64,000 nucleotides of DNA, from contig NC_069135.1 of assembly GCF_026914265.1 (NCBI RefSeq), positions 1,505,001 to 1,569,000 of the forward strand, read 5' to 3'. Numbering within the stretch: position 1 is the first letter of the stretch; every line of letters starts with the position of its first letter. Below are positions 37,183 through 50,118 of the stretch, piece by piece. The notes below the pieces were generated by a model that had not been told where the DNA came from, searched no databases, and was given only the letters and a program-made list of their open reading frames with translations. The stretch comes from Mya arenaria (Eukaryota > Mollusca > Bivalvia > Myida > Myidae). Both the position numbers and the translations under genes were made by a program.

Positions 37183-40100
37183 ATGGCCGCTGCTATGGGG
37201 CCTGGGGGAGGCACTGGCGGGGAGATTCGGGAGGGTTTCCTCTGTCCAATGTGCATGAAAGATCTGGGTACAGTCTCACAGCTGCAGTCACATTTCGAGG
37301 AGGCACACAGCAATGAGGACAAGGCCACACTTAACCAGCTAAGAGGTGCAGTTATTTTCCACTTTTAAGAGAATGGTGTAGGGGCCCTTTGATAGGGACA
37401 ATTGTGTTGTTTTGGCAAAAAGTGGAAAAATACTTACTTGATTTTTATATTGTTGAACTACTTTTCAAATCCTTTTTTCAACAAAGCTATTGACATATTC
37501 ACAAATGGCACTGTATTGCTACATTTCGAGCCATGAATGTGAAAAGGTTCTGTGTGACATTAAATCAAGAAGAAGATAGAACCTTTTCGCTTTCACCCCT
37601 TGATTAGCTTATTGTTAATAGGTCTTCAAAAAATTAAATTTAAATAAACTTTGAAGGGGACTTTTTTACCTGGGGTGGGGAAAAATGTATACTTTTTCAG
37701 GAGGGGCGGAATGATGGCCCCCCCAAAACACGCTGAGGCGATATCTGTACATGGTGCTTTCATTCATTCAATCATTCTCATGTTTCATATTGGTGTCAAG
37801 TAACAGTCTTCTTTTTGTCTTTCATAATTGCTAAATGACTACATGTAAAAATTGTACAATACCATACCAACAATATTCATGAATGGTACAAAATATCACA
37901 CTTGTCATGATTTATGGCAGGTTGAACAAAGCATGCTAATTGTATGTATCCAGTACAGAATCCCTTATTGAAATTTATTGGACTTAATGCTACTTCACCT
38001 TTTTGCTTTGCAGGTCTGTTTGACCGAGCCAAAAAGAAAATTTTAGGAGAGAAAGAGAGAGAAGCTAGCTTTGATAATTCTCAACAAGGAAGCAGTACAA
38101 TAGTTACTAAGTCCACAAGTCTGTTTGATGTGGACTACTGGCAGCCACAGGATGTAGGCAAGTGAAGGATACCATAAGGTTTCAGATCATTTTTGGGGTT
38201 TAAACATAGTGACTTAACAGTGATGTTTTTTAAAAGCATTACAATTCAAGTAGACATGTTGTTAAGTGAAGGTGTGATCTGGTTGTTGGGACAACCAGAA
38301 TGTGCGGGGGAAACTCATTTGTCTTTTCCCGGGTTGAAGACCACAAACCAAACTCAAATAGGCAAAGGCCAAAACTCGAACCAGGGTGATAAACATGGCA
38401 CTAACTGGACAAGCAAAGAATTGTGGGGGTGAAACATTGAATATTTTTTTTACAGAAAACCATCTAACTTTATGAATGATTTATTTTTTAATAGCTACAC
38501 CTTTGTGTTTAAAACATAACATGTCTATTCACTGCATTTCGACAATATTTCATGCCCCTTTCCTTTCAATTGAAAATGCCTTGTTTTAAAGCAGATGAAT
38601 CTATTGTACTGTGCAGGTGTAACTCGTAGCTGGACAGACACATTTCGGGGAGTGCGAGATGCAAGAGTTGACAAGTATGTGGTGGAGACTAACAAGCTTC
38701 TTATACGTCTTGACAAGCTGATAAGCCCAGATGCACCTACAGATGCTGGCAAACGCAAAGGTGAGAATATGTTTATGTGTGTTTGTAAGTTTAAAAAACT
38801 TTTTACTTATAATTAATAACTGTAGATTACCTTTTTGCCTTTTCACAAAATGATAAGATATAGCTAGTTATTCACTTGTATCAATGGAATTATCATGATC
38901 CAATCGGCCACTTTTCCAGCGTTTGAGAAGTCAGTGGTGATGTGGACGCCAGACAGCGAGGTGAAGTCATGTAGATTCTGTGGGCGTACATTTGGCATGA
39001 CACGCAGACGTCACCATTGTCGACTGTGCGGGGGTATCATGTGTGACAGGTGCTCACAGTTCCTCACACACGCATATGCAAGTATGTATTGTAGGTTGTG
39101 CTGGATGTTTATTGTGTTTTTGATTGTTTATATGTGTACAATGAAGTAAATGGTATTGTACATGTGTATATGCTGTTTTGCGTCACTGGTAGGCATAGCA
39201 GACACGTTGGGATAACTTTGCCTTGCATCTTCCCTTATTGTTTCCTAAAAAAGCTATCAATAATAGCTCGGTTTAGAGTCTTCAAATTTTGTATTCACTT
39301 CGGGAATGGTCAGTAGATCACCTCTAAATACTTTTTTGTCAATATTTCTAAGGTCAAACTGATCTTAACTAAAAAAAATATGGGCACTATACAATGGCAA
39401 TGCATCTAATTTGTGGAATTCTCTTTTGTTTTATTTTTCCTGCTTATCATGAATTGTAAGTTTAAGCTTGAAATTAGATCTTCTACATTAACTTACTGTC
39501 AGACCATTTTTAACCAGGTTTTCAACGAAAACCGGGTTATTAGAATGAGGTTGTCGTTGGGCGGGTGCGTCAAACATTGGTTTCTGTTCAATAACTTTAG
39601 TTAGCATTGATAGATATTGATGAACCTTGGTGTGTAGGTAGCTTATGGGATTGCTTTTGAGGGGGGTGGGGCTAAGGTCAAGGTCACTGTTACTAAAAAT
39701 AGAAAAATGGTTTCTGCCAAATAACTTTAGTTAGCATTGATAGATATTGACGAAACTTGGTGTGTAAGTTGCTTATGTGAAGAGCTAGCTTGGGATTGCT
39801 TTTGAGTGGGGAGGGCTAAGGTCAAGGTCACTATTACTTAAAATAGAAAAATGGTCAAAGTCACTGTTACTTAAAATAGAAAAATGGTTTCTGCCCAATA
39901 ACTTTAGTTAGCATTGACAGATATTGATGAAACTTGGTGTGTAGGTAGCTTATGTGAAGAGCTAGCATGGGATTGCTTTTGAGGGAGGTGGGGCTAAGGT
40001 CAAGGTCGCCTGTTACTAAAAATAGAAAAATGGTTTCTGCCCAATAACTTTAGTTAGGATTAATAAATATTGAAGAAAGTTTGTGTGTAGGTAGCTTATC

Positions 40101-43100
40101 TGAAGAGCTTAGCTTGGGATTGCTATTGAGGGGGGAGGGGCTAAGGTCAAGGTCACTGTTACTTAAAATAGGAAAATGGTTTCGGCCCAATAACTTTAGT
40201 TAGCATTGACAGATATTGATGAAACTTGGTGTGTAAGTTGCTTATGTGAAGAGCTAGCTTGGGATTGCTTTTGAGTGGGAGGGGCTAAGGTCAAGGTCAC
40301 TATTACTTAAAATAGAAAAATGGTCATGATCACTGTTACTTAAAATAGAAAAATGGTTTCTGCCCAATAACTTTAGTTAGCATTGACCGATATTGATGAA
40401 ACTTGGTGTGTAGGTAGCTTATGTACAGAGCTAGCTTGGGATTGCTTTTGAAGGGGGTGGGGCTAAGGTCAAGGTCACTGTTACTAAAAATAGAAAATGG
40501 TTTCTGCCCAATAACATAAGTTAGGATTGATAGATATTGAAGAAACTTGGTGTGTAAGTTGCTTATGTGAAGAGCTAGCTTGGGATTGCTTTTGAGTGGG
40601 GAGGGCTAAGGTCAAGGTCACTATTACTTAAAATAGAAAAATGGTTTCCGCCCAATAACTTGAGTTAGGATTGACAGATATTGATGAAACTTGGTGTGTA
40701 GGTAGCATGTGAAGAGCTAGCTTGGGATTGCTTTTGAGTGGGGAGGGGCTACAGTCAATGTCACTGTTACTTGAAATAGAAAAATGTTTTTTGCCAAATA
40801 ACTTTTGATAGCATTGATAGATATTGATTAAACTTGGTGTGTGGGTAGCTTATGTAAAGAGCTAGCTTGGGATTGCTTTTGAGGGGGGCGTCTCTTTTTG
40901 ATAAAAGTAAAGATAAAGTCATACAACAAATTAATTGGCTATAATTTCTGATTGCCCGTAACAAAAACCTGGTTTCATCACATTGCGACGCTTCTAGTTT
41001 ACTTTATTAATATACAGACTAAATTGATATTGTTATTTAACATGAATAAAATGTTGAAGTAGACTGCAGTTCAATTCTTTCTATTTTGATGATTTCGTTT
41101 ACAGAGACAGCTGCTGGTACAAACATTTTTCCTTGATCACTTCTCAACATAATGTCCTATATTCCTTTTCCCCTTATTCAATTTAAATTAATATAAAATG
41201 CACTCTTCTCTCTTTTTATGTAATTAATACAAAGTTTACCTCAAGGGCTTGACTTTTGCACAATGTATAAAGATGGCTTGCACAATCTTCACCCTTCCCC
41301 AATAATTCAAGTGTAATGAAGTGTTTATACGAGGGTATAGCCAGAAGTTCGTGGAATTGCTTAATAAAATCACCCCATTTTAACATTTTTTAACGAACGT
41401 CAGCTCGCTATAAAATCTATTTCATCTGTAAATGACATATAAAATTTCAAACTGATACATACAATATAAAGGAAACTACAGCTTTTTCATTAACATGAGA
41501 TCAGTATAGCCCCTGCAATTCAAACGTCAGAATCTGACGTCAACGTCATAACTTTTCAAAGTAAGAGCCGCTCGCCACAATACAAGGATGTCTCGCTACC
41601 CACTGTCGGTAAATGTCACTGAACCACTCTGACTTGTAAGAATACAGGGGTGTCTGAGCTTCACTCTGTAGTTCCTGAAAGTCATTGAAGCGTTTACCTT
41701 TCAGTTCATATTTAAGTTTCGGAAATAGAGCAAAATCGCATGGTGCTAGGTCCGGCGAACAAGGGGGTGTGGGGAAGGATCTCCGCTTCAAGCTGGATTG
41801 TCGCTGTAGTCTGGGCCTCCTCCGATCTATGCGCTGGTGCATTCTCCTGTTGAAGAATCCACCCATCATGCAACGCCTGTGGTCTCTTAAATGCCATCGC
41901 CCTGTACAAGTCACCCCTCAAAACCTTAAATGGAGAACATAACTGAGGCTTATAATATAATGCATTTATCACGTTTTGTGGACTTCATCAAATATCATAA
42001 TTAAAACTAACACTTATCCAATCCCATATTTTTAATCATAAACTTTTTTAAACATTGTTTTTTGCAGATTTAATCAAGAACTAAATATTGATAAAAATGA
42101 ATTTTGTTATACATCACTTTACCTTAGAATAGTAAGCACCTGTCATAGATTGGCCCTTCGGAACTGCATGGAGTAGAATAACACTGTGCACATCAAAGTC
42201 TTCCATTGACTGCTTTGCTGTTTTGTCTCAGGTTCGTAATAAAACAGCCAGGTTTCATCACAAATGACTATCTTCTCAAGAAAACATTTTCCTTCCTTTT
42301 CGTACTGAGCTAAGAATCGGCGTGATTCCTGTACTCTTGCTCATCTCATCTTCTGTCAGCAGCCGTGGAACCCAACACGCACTCACTCGACTTATTTTTA
42401 AACTGTCTTTCATAATCCTCCGTACCAACCCATAACTCATTTTTCACGGCCTTGACGTCACTCTCTGTAGTTTGTGAAACCGGTCGCCCAGACCTCATGT
42501 CGTCACAAATGCTGTCCCGCCCCTCACTGACGCTTGTACCACTTGTACACAAGCATTCGCTTCACTGGAGTTTCACTCAATGCTTCTTTCATCAGTTTAA
42601 GTGTTTGCGATGGAGTTTTTCCTAGGTTCACACAGCCCGTTTTTTCAATCTGCCTTCTGGCGTCATTTTAAACAAAATTTAACTATACTGTTCAGTCTAA
42701 AATGCTTCCTTTGAAATAAACAAACAAACGCACTGACTTAAAACTTCACGTCATCACACATTATTGACATCATGTCAAATGTACAAACTTTCGCGCCATT
42801 TTATTGGTTTAAAAGTTTTAAAGATATGGTGCATATTGTTTTTATTTTATCAAGCTTTTCCACGAACTTCTGGCTATGCTCTCGTATGTAAAAGTTGTCA
42901 AGTCTACATGAATTATAATAAGAATTTCTTTTCTATTGTTAAGAAATTGTTCAAGCATATACCTTAAATAAATTTCAAAAGAACCACAGTTGTGATAATG
43001 AAGACTGTAGCCTTGTTCTTGTTAAATGAAATTAACTTAATGAAGAATATAGAAGAAAATCATTCTCATGGTTGTCTAAGTGGTTAGCACACTCGCATCT

Positions 43101-45899
43101 CAACAAGGTGAACTGGGTTCCTGGCGGTGGCGCATGTGAGTTTGATTGGTGGCCAAAAGGACAAAAGGGTTTTATTCCAGGTTCTCCAGTTTCCCCCACA
43201 ACACAATACCACAATCTCATGCAACATTGCGGAGATTTAGTATAAGTTAATGTAACTTTCCTCACAATCGTTTTAAAAAATAATAGATTATAAACTAAAA
43301 TCATGCTATCATTCCAAATATTAACTTAAATCAGTGCTGAAACAATGATCATTATGGTTTTTCTATCTTCTACAGAGAAGCTGACAAACCCAGCATTCAG
43401 CTTTGATGGGGGTCGGGATCAAGGTTTCCTGAAGCGGGCGGGGAGTAATTCCAGCCTTAACTCCTTGTTCAGCACGGAAGGGGACCCGCACATACGGTCA
43501 TGCGAGGAATGTCGTAAACTCCTGGAGAGACGTGATCAACTCATGGAGCAGAGAAACACTAAAACAAGCATAGTCATACTATATGAGGTATGAATCTTTA
43601 TCATAAAAAGTAGCTACCTTTATTAAGGTTTTATTTATGTTAAGTGCTGATATTACAAAATACTAGTATAATCTAATTTTCTAATGTGATGGTTATAAAA
43701 AGTAAGAATAAAGTAATTGTTCAGTTGCTTCTTGTTTCAACAAAAATCAGGCATAATTTTGATTGTTCTCGATCATTGTGAAGTCACTAAAACCACTTCA
43801 GTGAAATATCGGCTTTATATATGTGTATATGAATGAGGTTGAATGTGATTTATGCTAAAATTTTAGACTGTTATTTCATATCTGTCAGAGTATTAATACA
43901 AGGCAATTTTATTGAACAGAAAATGAAATCTTTGATAGAAGATTGTGAAATGCAGCTGGAATCCTACCTTCCTATGGTAGAATCCTTAAGGTAACTCTTA
44001 TTCTTTTCTGCATGTGTTGGTTGTTACCGTAAGATATAAAATCGACCTCAGTTAAAACAATGCTTAATATATTAAGCAGCCACTTTGACCTTTTACAAAA
44101 TGTGCCCACTTAATTAATACAGGTTTGACTGTATTTAGGTCTTATATTTCATAATTGTCTTTCCAGAGCTTAAGTGATATGCAAAGCATAAATATGTAAC
44201 TTTCTTTTGTTATTTTTTGACATTGTGTCTCACTCTTTAAGTGTCTGTACCGCCCTCATCATTGTGCCTTTAAACAGGGCATCGGCAAAATGTTAGGACA
44301 CTGTAGTTTTCAATGTTTAGTTTATATACATGTAGTTCCACTTTAACTTTTGATATCTTTTAAATTGCTGATGTTTACTAATATAGTGCAGGAGAGTCGA
44401 GCTACAGACTGTATGATGCCACAAGAAAAAGAGGGGAGCTAGTCAAGAAATACGAGTTCATTGACCAAATCAGGTATTTGAGAAAAAAGCTGTTTGCTGG
44501 CATACATAAAGCATCTTAAATGAAATTCCTTCACAGATTTTATGTTTGCAAAGGTTTTTTTAAACATAAATGAAATTGTGTTAGTTTACTTAATTTTATG
44601 AAGAAACAACTAGCAGTACCTGGCAAATACTCATTGAAGCATTATTTTGTAGGTCCAAGCCAAAATAATTGCTTGTGCTGTCGTATTTGTAAAACAAACA
44701 CGAAAAATGGAGCCTTTCATTTATAAATTTTATGATGTTTTATTCTTTATATGTCTGACCCCATTAAATATAAGCAATTCCTTGACATTTTCTGATTTCA
44801 TTTTTTTTTCATTCTTTTATTGTCAAAATAAAAGAATTGTTCACTCGATAAAAACTTTTAACATGAATAAGTATTTCTAAAAACAAAATGATACAACCTG
44901 TTGGATAATGACTCAAGATTTTAATGAAATTGGATCTGTACCTCAATTCTCTATTGAAGGTCTCGTGGGCCAGTCAAGACATTATTATATCAGTTTAAAG
45001 AGCAGAAGTTATTTTTAGAGAACAACATTAAGTAAATTGATAAGCTGTCATGTGTAAAATACATGTATTTATACAAAAAGGTTATGAATAAGAACATTTT
45101 ATACTGTTGCTACTTATATAAAAAGTTTTTATTGAAAAGAGTGTTTGCAAATCTGATGTCATCCATATCAGCTTTCAAGAGCAATAATGATGACAAGTTA
45201 TTTATAGGACAATCAAACTTGACATATATATAGCTTATAGGTATTGTCACTTGAATTATGTAAGCAAACAAATGTATTTATTGCTTAAGTAAATTACACA
45301 TGATCTTAAAGAATGAAACAGGTATTGATAAAATGTAAAAATGTGTTTACAAAGCATTGTCCTGTTTCAGTAAGAGAATCCTAACACTGAATGTAAACAA
45401 TGAAGAAGAGATGAGCCCCAAGCAGGCACTGTTACAGAAGTCCATACGCACTTATGCCTCCAACTTTATGCAGGAGAACATGATGGGTCTCCAGGCGTTA
45501 CCCTCGGAGGAGCAGTATGCTGCCCTGCAAAAAAAGCGCACCGTTGAGGTGCAGAAACAGATCGCGTTGGACCGACAGGCTGTGTTACACGCGCAGGAAA
45601 TAGAGAGACAAAAACTGGGTAAAGATAAGGGGACGCCTAGTAGAGAGGATGACAGAAGAGATAGATCGGGGTCAAAAAGTCACACACGGAGTAGCAGCTA
45701 TGGTTGGAAACCCTCGGACCATGCAGTGCGGGAATCCAATGACGACCCCATGTTACAACAGATGGAGATTATACGAGGCTACATCAGGGAAGCCAAGAAG
45801 GCAAATAAGTTGGACGAGGTGAAAATGTTGGAAGAAAACCTACAGGAACTCAAACTCGCATTTACTAGTCAACAGAAAGAAACCTGGTCTTCCTCCTAG
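37183..45899 (+). CDS. RBSN: RBSN, rabenosyn-5 (FYVE Rab effector)
   Basis: Rabenosyn-5 binds PI3P, Rab GTPases and VPS45 to drive early endosome fusion and recycling. Eight coding exons: 37183-37345, 38014-38157, 38617-38760, 38920-39081, 43376-43587, 43920-43990, 44387-44473 and 45371-45899. They give 503 residues in phase. Domains: an N-terminal C2H2 finger (FLCPMCMKDLGTVSQLQSHF-EAH, about 24-46); an FYVE finger with WTPD, CRFC, RRRHHCRLCG, CDRC and CEEC, about 158-256, split across exons 4 and 5; and a helical region ending in the Rab-binding hairpin (DDPMLQQMEIIRGYI, LDEVKMLEENLQELK). It is shorter than human RBSN (784) and lacks the NPF-rich C-terminal part. The length fits the fly protein (about 505). 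Intron 2 must use a GC donor (GTAG|GCAAGT at 38158). The ATG lies 3 nt after an acceptor, so a 5' UTR exon lies upstream. Intron 4 is packed with mobile elements. Confidence 0.95.
37530..37601. mobile_element. Hairpin element (copy 2), RBSN intron 1
   Basis: Same arms and loop as the copy at 7816-7887 (GAAAAGGTTCT, GTGACATTAAAT, AGATAGAACCTTTTCGCTTT). The outer left arm has changed (CCATGAATG in place of GGGTGAATG). Both copies are preceded by TCGAG. Confidence 0.7.
39512..40997 (+). mobile_element. Pearl-like (Helentron-type) element with tandem core, RBSN intron 4
   Basis: The left end starts with a hairpin (AACCAGGTTTTC / GAAAACCGGGTT). About nine tandem units of roughly 145-178 bp follow, with CCAATAACTTTAGTTAGCAT, AAACTTGGTGTGTAGGTAGC and AAGGTCAAGGTCACTGTTAC. 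Longer units carry an extra internal copy of the last motif. The right end reads AAAAACCTGGTTTCATCACA then TTGCGACGCTTCTAG. It has no coding capacity. Short hairpin ends around a tandem core match the bivalve 'pearl' elements, regarded as non-autonomous Helentrons. Confidence 0.75.
41330..42884 (-). mobile_element. Mariner-type DNA transposon with both ends, transposase dead
   Basis: The ends are CGAGGGTATAGCCAGAAGTT (left) and CGAGAGCATAGCCAGAAGTT (complement of the right), both continuing CGTGGAA, with TA on each side (41328-41329 and 42885-42886). The 1555-bp length is full size for mariner. The minus-strand transposase remnant runs from an N-terminal part with TPSQTLKLMKEALSETPVKR (about 42620-42560) to ILQQENAPAHRS and PPCSPDLAPCDFALFPKLKY. 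The last two are in different frames, and an E stands where the family has D in the -DNAPAH- motif. The copy is therefore inactive. Confidence 0.88.
43058..43265 (+). mobile_element. tRNA-derived SINE, RBSN intron 4
   Basis: The head TGGTTGTCTAAGTGGTTAGC with ACTCGCATCTCA resembles an A box and anticodon arm. A damaged B box, GGGTTCCTGGCGG, follows. The body has TTCCAGGTTCTCCAGTTTCC, CCCACAACACAATACCACA and ends near TTTAGTATAAGTTA. This is the layout of a widespread bivalve SINE. Confidence 0.7.
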
Positions 45900-46094
45900 T
45901 CCTTATTACTTTACCATGTTTACTTATAACATAAATCGCTACATGACATTGTAATACTACAATGGGCATGAACAGGGGGAAGCCCAGCAGCCTACTATGA
46001 TCTTCATTGTTTACAGGCACAAGAACCACAAGGATGCTAAACAGACAAACAAACAAGAAACAGACTAGACAACTTACATAATTTACATAATTGA

Positions 46095-46107
46095 AATAAA
46101 AAATAAA
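46095..46107 (+). promoter_or_regulatory. Possible RBSN poly(A) signals
   Basis: Two AATAAA hexamers about 200 nt after the RBSN stop codon. A further one near 47175 could serve a longer 3' UTR. Confidence 0.45.
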
Positions 46108-46109
46108 AA

Positions 46110-47687
46110 AATTGTTTATTATTAAATGTTGGAGCATCTAAAGCAGTCGGTGAAAACAACTGATTTCAAATGATAAGTTATTTATAGACTTAAGTCATTA
46201 AATATTCACTGAATGGCAACCACTTGTCACTTAACGTTTCAATTTTCATAGCTTAATCAATAGAAATGAATTTGATATTTAATGAAATTGTGATCATGCT
46301 TTCGTTTATGCATTTTATGTCTTAATAATTCAAATCATATTGCTTGCACTACTGGAGGGCACTTCAGATATTTAGAAATAGAAAAACAGGTCAGTGTTGT
46401 TCTTTGTTTACTGTTTTTTACTTACAGCTTTTATACTCTTCCTAAATATGTTGGCATGGTGCTTTCAATGTATTGTTTAAATATATATCTAATGAAATAG
46501 ATGTTTAGTAGAATGTCCCATCTTGCTTGAGAATTTCTATTTTGGTAAAGATAGTACAAGATTAACAATGTTAATAAAAATTGAGAAACCAATGCTGCAC
46601 GGCAGAACATGTTTGCTCGCTGATATCTATGGTTATTTTTCGTGTAAACGATAAAGTAAGGTTAAACGATCTAATAATTCACCAGGAATAGCTGTACAAT
46701 CATGAATTTCATGTCTTAAAAACGATGAAGTTGGCTATTTAAATACAACTTTGCATTAGCTTTAAATCACAACTGTCACATATTTGCATACTAGACAGTA
46801 CGTGAATTCATCATTTCAAAGAGCATATAGCCTTTACAGAATTTTATCGAATTATTTCTTAAACAAGGTGAGAATTAACTGCACAAAAATGATAAAACAT
46901 GTTTGATGGAACACACCGTATTTTACATTGACTTTTACATATATGCTTTTATTAGATACTTACCTTGTGCTTTTGAAAAGGGCCACTGGTCTGTTTGAAA
47001 ATATATAATGTTAGCAAATCAAAAGTGAAGTTTTTCTGTATTACTATTATTTCATTTTAAGTATTCATATACAATTAAGGCATGTTATAGGTTGTTAATG
47101 TAACATTCTTACCCAACAATGTGTGTTGGTATTATTTTTTTTATGTATATTCTTTACACATTCATGTACAATGTAATAAAGTGCAATACAACTATGAGTA
47201 TTGTTTCCATTTTCTTGGCATGTGACCTACAATACAAGTTGTAATAGTCATAGCATCTATTTCTCCTGACCAACACCATACCAAATTTCAGAAACTTCAA
47301 ATTTGAACTTAGTTACAACATGAGTTGAACTTCTGTCCCTGGCACTAGGCACATTGTAAGGATTAAGATGGCTTTATTATTAGACTCCGGTGACCTTTAC
47401 CTTTGACATTCTGACCTACATCAATATGATACTGACTGTATGTGTCAGGTTGTTTCAAAATACTCGAGACAGATTTGATAAGAAGCAAGTGCTCGTAGCT
47501 GAGTTTGAAGCAGCGGACTCCGCCTGATGACATAATCCCAATATGTCTGACAAACTAAGCAGGTTACATAAAAATGTACATTTGACTAGTTTGACCAAAA
47601 AAATGTCCCTCAAAAAAAAAATGCAGCTGTCCAATGGTAACCACTCCTACCAACTGTCCATCCACATTTTTTTATATTTCTTGTTAA
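46110..47687. other. Downstream of RBSN, no gene recognised
   Basis: AT-rich DNA, possibly part of a long RBSN 3' UTR. No conserved frame or clear repeat was seen. Confidence 0.4.
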
Positions 47688-48015
47688 GGCCTAAAAAAAA
47701 ATACATTTGGTTCGGGTTACCCGACCCTACCTACGGAATAAGCGCCGACCCTACCGTTTTTATAGTCAGTTCGAAAAAAAAGAAGGAAAAATAAAAAAAA
47801 TAAAAATAAAAAATCGTTTTTTTTTTTTAAATTGCTTTTCAATATGTAGTTTAACCTTAAATGCTTATACAGAAGATAACTTTAACACCATTCTCCAATG
47901 ATGAAAATGATATTCTTATATAAAGCCTAATAAAAAAAAAAAAAAAAAAAAGCCTACCTACCCTACCTATTTTTGAAAAGGATGTAACCCTAACCAAACA
48001 ATTTTTTTTTAGGCC
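47688..48015. mobile_element. MITE with GGCCTAAAAAAAA inverted ends
   Basis: The left end GGCCTAAAAAAAAATACATT then TGGTTCGGGTTACCC mirrors the right end, whose complement is GGCCTAAAAAAAAATTGTTT then GGTTAGGGTTACATCC. Next to both ends are CCTACCTAC-type runs. It is non-coding, about 328 bp. No clean target duplication was found. A fragment with GGTGGGTCGGTAGGTAGG lies at 63408-63441. Confidence 0.75.
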
Positions 48016-48649
48016 CAATTACTTTTCAGAGGTTAAGGATATCAAATTTTGTGATTTGTACTTTCTAAACTTCCTCGAAGTAGCAATAAACTCTTTGGTG
48101 ACATGTTATGTAACTAATGCTCCAATATTGTCAGATTTATGGCCCTTTGTATGCTTAAAACATATGACAATTTTTATGGTTTGGTTTCACCATGAGTAAA
48201 ACACCTTCAACTTAACTTGTCCAAGTTATTTAAAAATCTAATACATACCAGATCATGAAATCATTACATTGTACCATCCACTCTGATTATAGGACATAAA
48301 CATGTGGGGAGACATTTTCTTGTCCCAGCTGTTTTCAGGCAATAACAATTCTAACATGCAAAAGATGAATGTTTTATTGATTTATTTTTCTGCTCTAAGT
48401 TTTGCTCTACATAAAAAATGTATAACAATTTGTTAACAAATAAACATATTTAAACACTGAATAATATTTAACTGTATGGAAGCATTCAAGAAACTTTTGC
48501 TCATTTTCAAAAACAAATTTATCAAGTTTTTCTTCCAAAACCTATCAGTCGATAACCTAAACAATGTATTGCTGTAGATACACATTTGAACATTTCATTA
48601 CCCTGCTAGCTTTTTTATTTATTAAATTAACAAGTGCACAGCATGCAGA

Positions 48650-49035
48650 GTTAAACATACAAGCTCACATACAAGTACATGTACATATACAAGTACACAT
48701 AAAGGTACTCATACAAGTTCACATACAAGTACACGAACATATACATGTACATATAAAGGTACTCATACAAGTTCACATACAAGTACACGAACATATACAA
48801 GTAAAAGTACAAACACAAGAACATGTACACATACAAGTACACATACAACCACTCACACAAGTACCGATACAAGTACTCATACAAGTACACATATGATTAC
48901 ACATACATGTACATATACAAGTGCACATAAAGGTACTCATACAAGTTCAAATACAAGTACATATACAAGTGCACATATGATTACACATACAAGTACAAGT
49001 ACATGTACACATAAAAGTACAAATATACAAGTAGT
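48650..49035. repeat. Low-complexity repeat of ACATACAAGTAC type
   Basis: Imperfect copies of a roughly 12-bp word, ACAAGTACACAT, with GGTACTCATACAAGTTCACA blocks. The long open frames on both strands (HIQVHIKVLIQ and MYLYEYLYRYL) are low-complexity by-products. Confidence 0.9.
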
Positions 49036-50017
49036 GTTTCCCAGCCTCTCTAATGTGACATGAAAATAACATTATTAAAACTGAACAAGAGAGGCAATTT
49101 TTCACATATTTTTTTTAAGTTTGTGTAATTGAAGCAATGCAAGGGCTACACTGAGGAGACTGGTGTGACATTGCTAGTTAACGAACATGGCTAGCTTTAT
49201 CAAGATTGTCTAAATAATTTTTCTCTCTGAATATGGTATTTTTTATTGTAATCGCTGTGTTAGAAAGACGGTAGAAAAAAAAGTAGAAGCAAGAATGTGA
49301 CACAAACAGTAAAATACATTTTTCAAACAAATATGTTATCCAATGAAAACAATAAACTATTGCATAAAGGTCGTCAAAATTACACGTGAACGGTTACATA
49401 ATTAATATCACATAAGAATAAAACATTCCCATACATGTTTAAGGTAAAATGTGGACAGATCTATGAGCAGATATTATACAAAGGAGTTGATTACAAGGGT
49501 TAGCTTTCATCCAGTTTTTTTTTTATAATTCATTTGGGATATAAACACTTAAATATCTGAAGACATAACAATATTACATAATTGTATTGAGACTAATATA
49601 ATTATGTATCTAGCTTTGAAATAGTAACTGGCCATCAAAATTACTGTTCATACAATACTATTGACTGAAGTGAAGCCTTTAGAAAAGCCCCAAATGTGAC
49701 TAAAACCTGCATTCTATGTGACAGACATACCAGTGGGATGACATTATCTAGTCGGACAGTCTCTAAAAACATTGCCTTATTAACCCAGTCCTAAATCAAA
49801 GTCATCACATTGCATGGGAAGTACTGAAATTGTTGCACACACTGCTTAATATATATCTCTCATGTTTCACAAAAGCTGAAGATGTTACTGCATTGTGTAA
49901 CATAAGAGAAATATATCATACAAAAACAGAAATAAAATGTTTTGAGCAGGTAAATGTTTATTTCAGACTGACTTATTTCTGCTCCATGGTAAAGATGTCT
50001 GAAAGTTGATATGGACC
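49036..50017. other. Intergenic, nothing recognised
   Basis: AT-rich sequence without a conserved frame, RNA gene or clear repeat. Confidence 0.4.
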
Positions 50018-50118
50018 ACTGGAGTCTGTTTCCTGGGTAGAAACCAGTACTGTGTCCTTAATTAGATGCAACGAGAAAGTATCCCTGGAGGAGAATGATG
50101 GAACCCACAACACTCGGC
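50018..50118 (-). mobile_element. SINE body fragment, same family as 24365-24522
   Basis: GGAGTCTGTTTCCTGGGTAG, AAACCAGTACTGTGTCC, GAGAAAGT-TCCCTGG-GG and GAACCCACAAC line up with the SINE body at 24381-24475. The tRNA-like head is missing. A short (TA)n run follows at 50177-50197. Confidence 0.65.

Noticed and set aside
48564-48896. Overlapping frames HIQVHIKVLIQ (plus) and MYLYEYLYRYL (minus)
   Set aside because: Low-complexity repeat of ACATACAAGTAC; both strands are open for the same reason.
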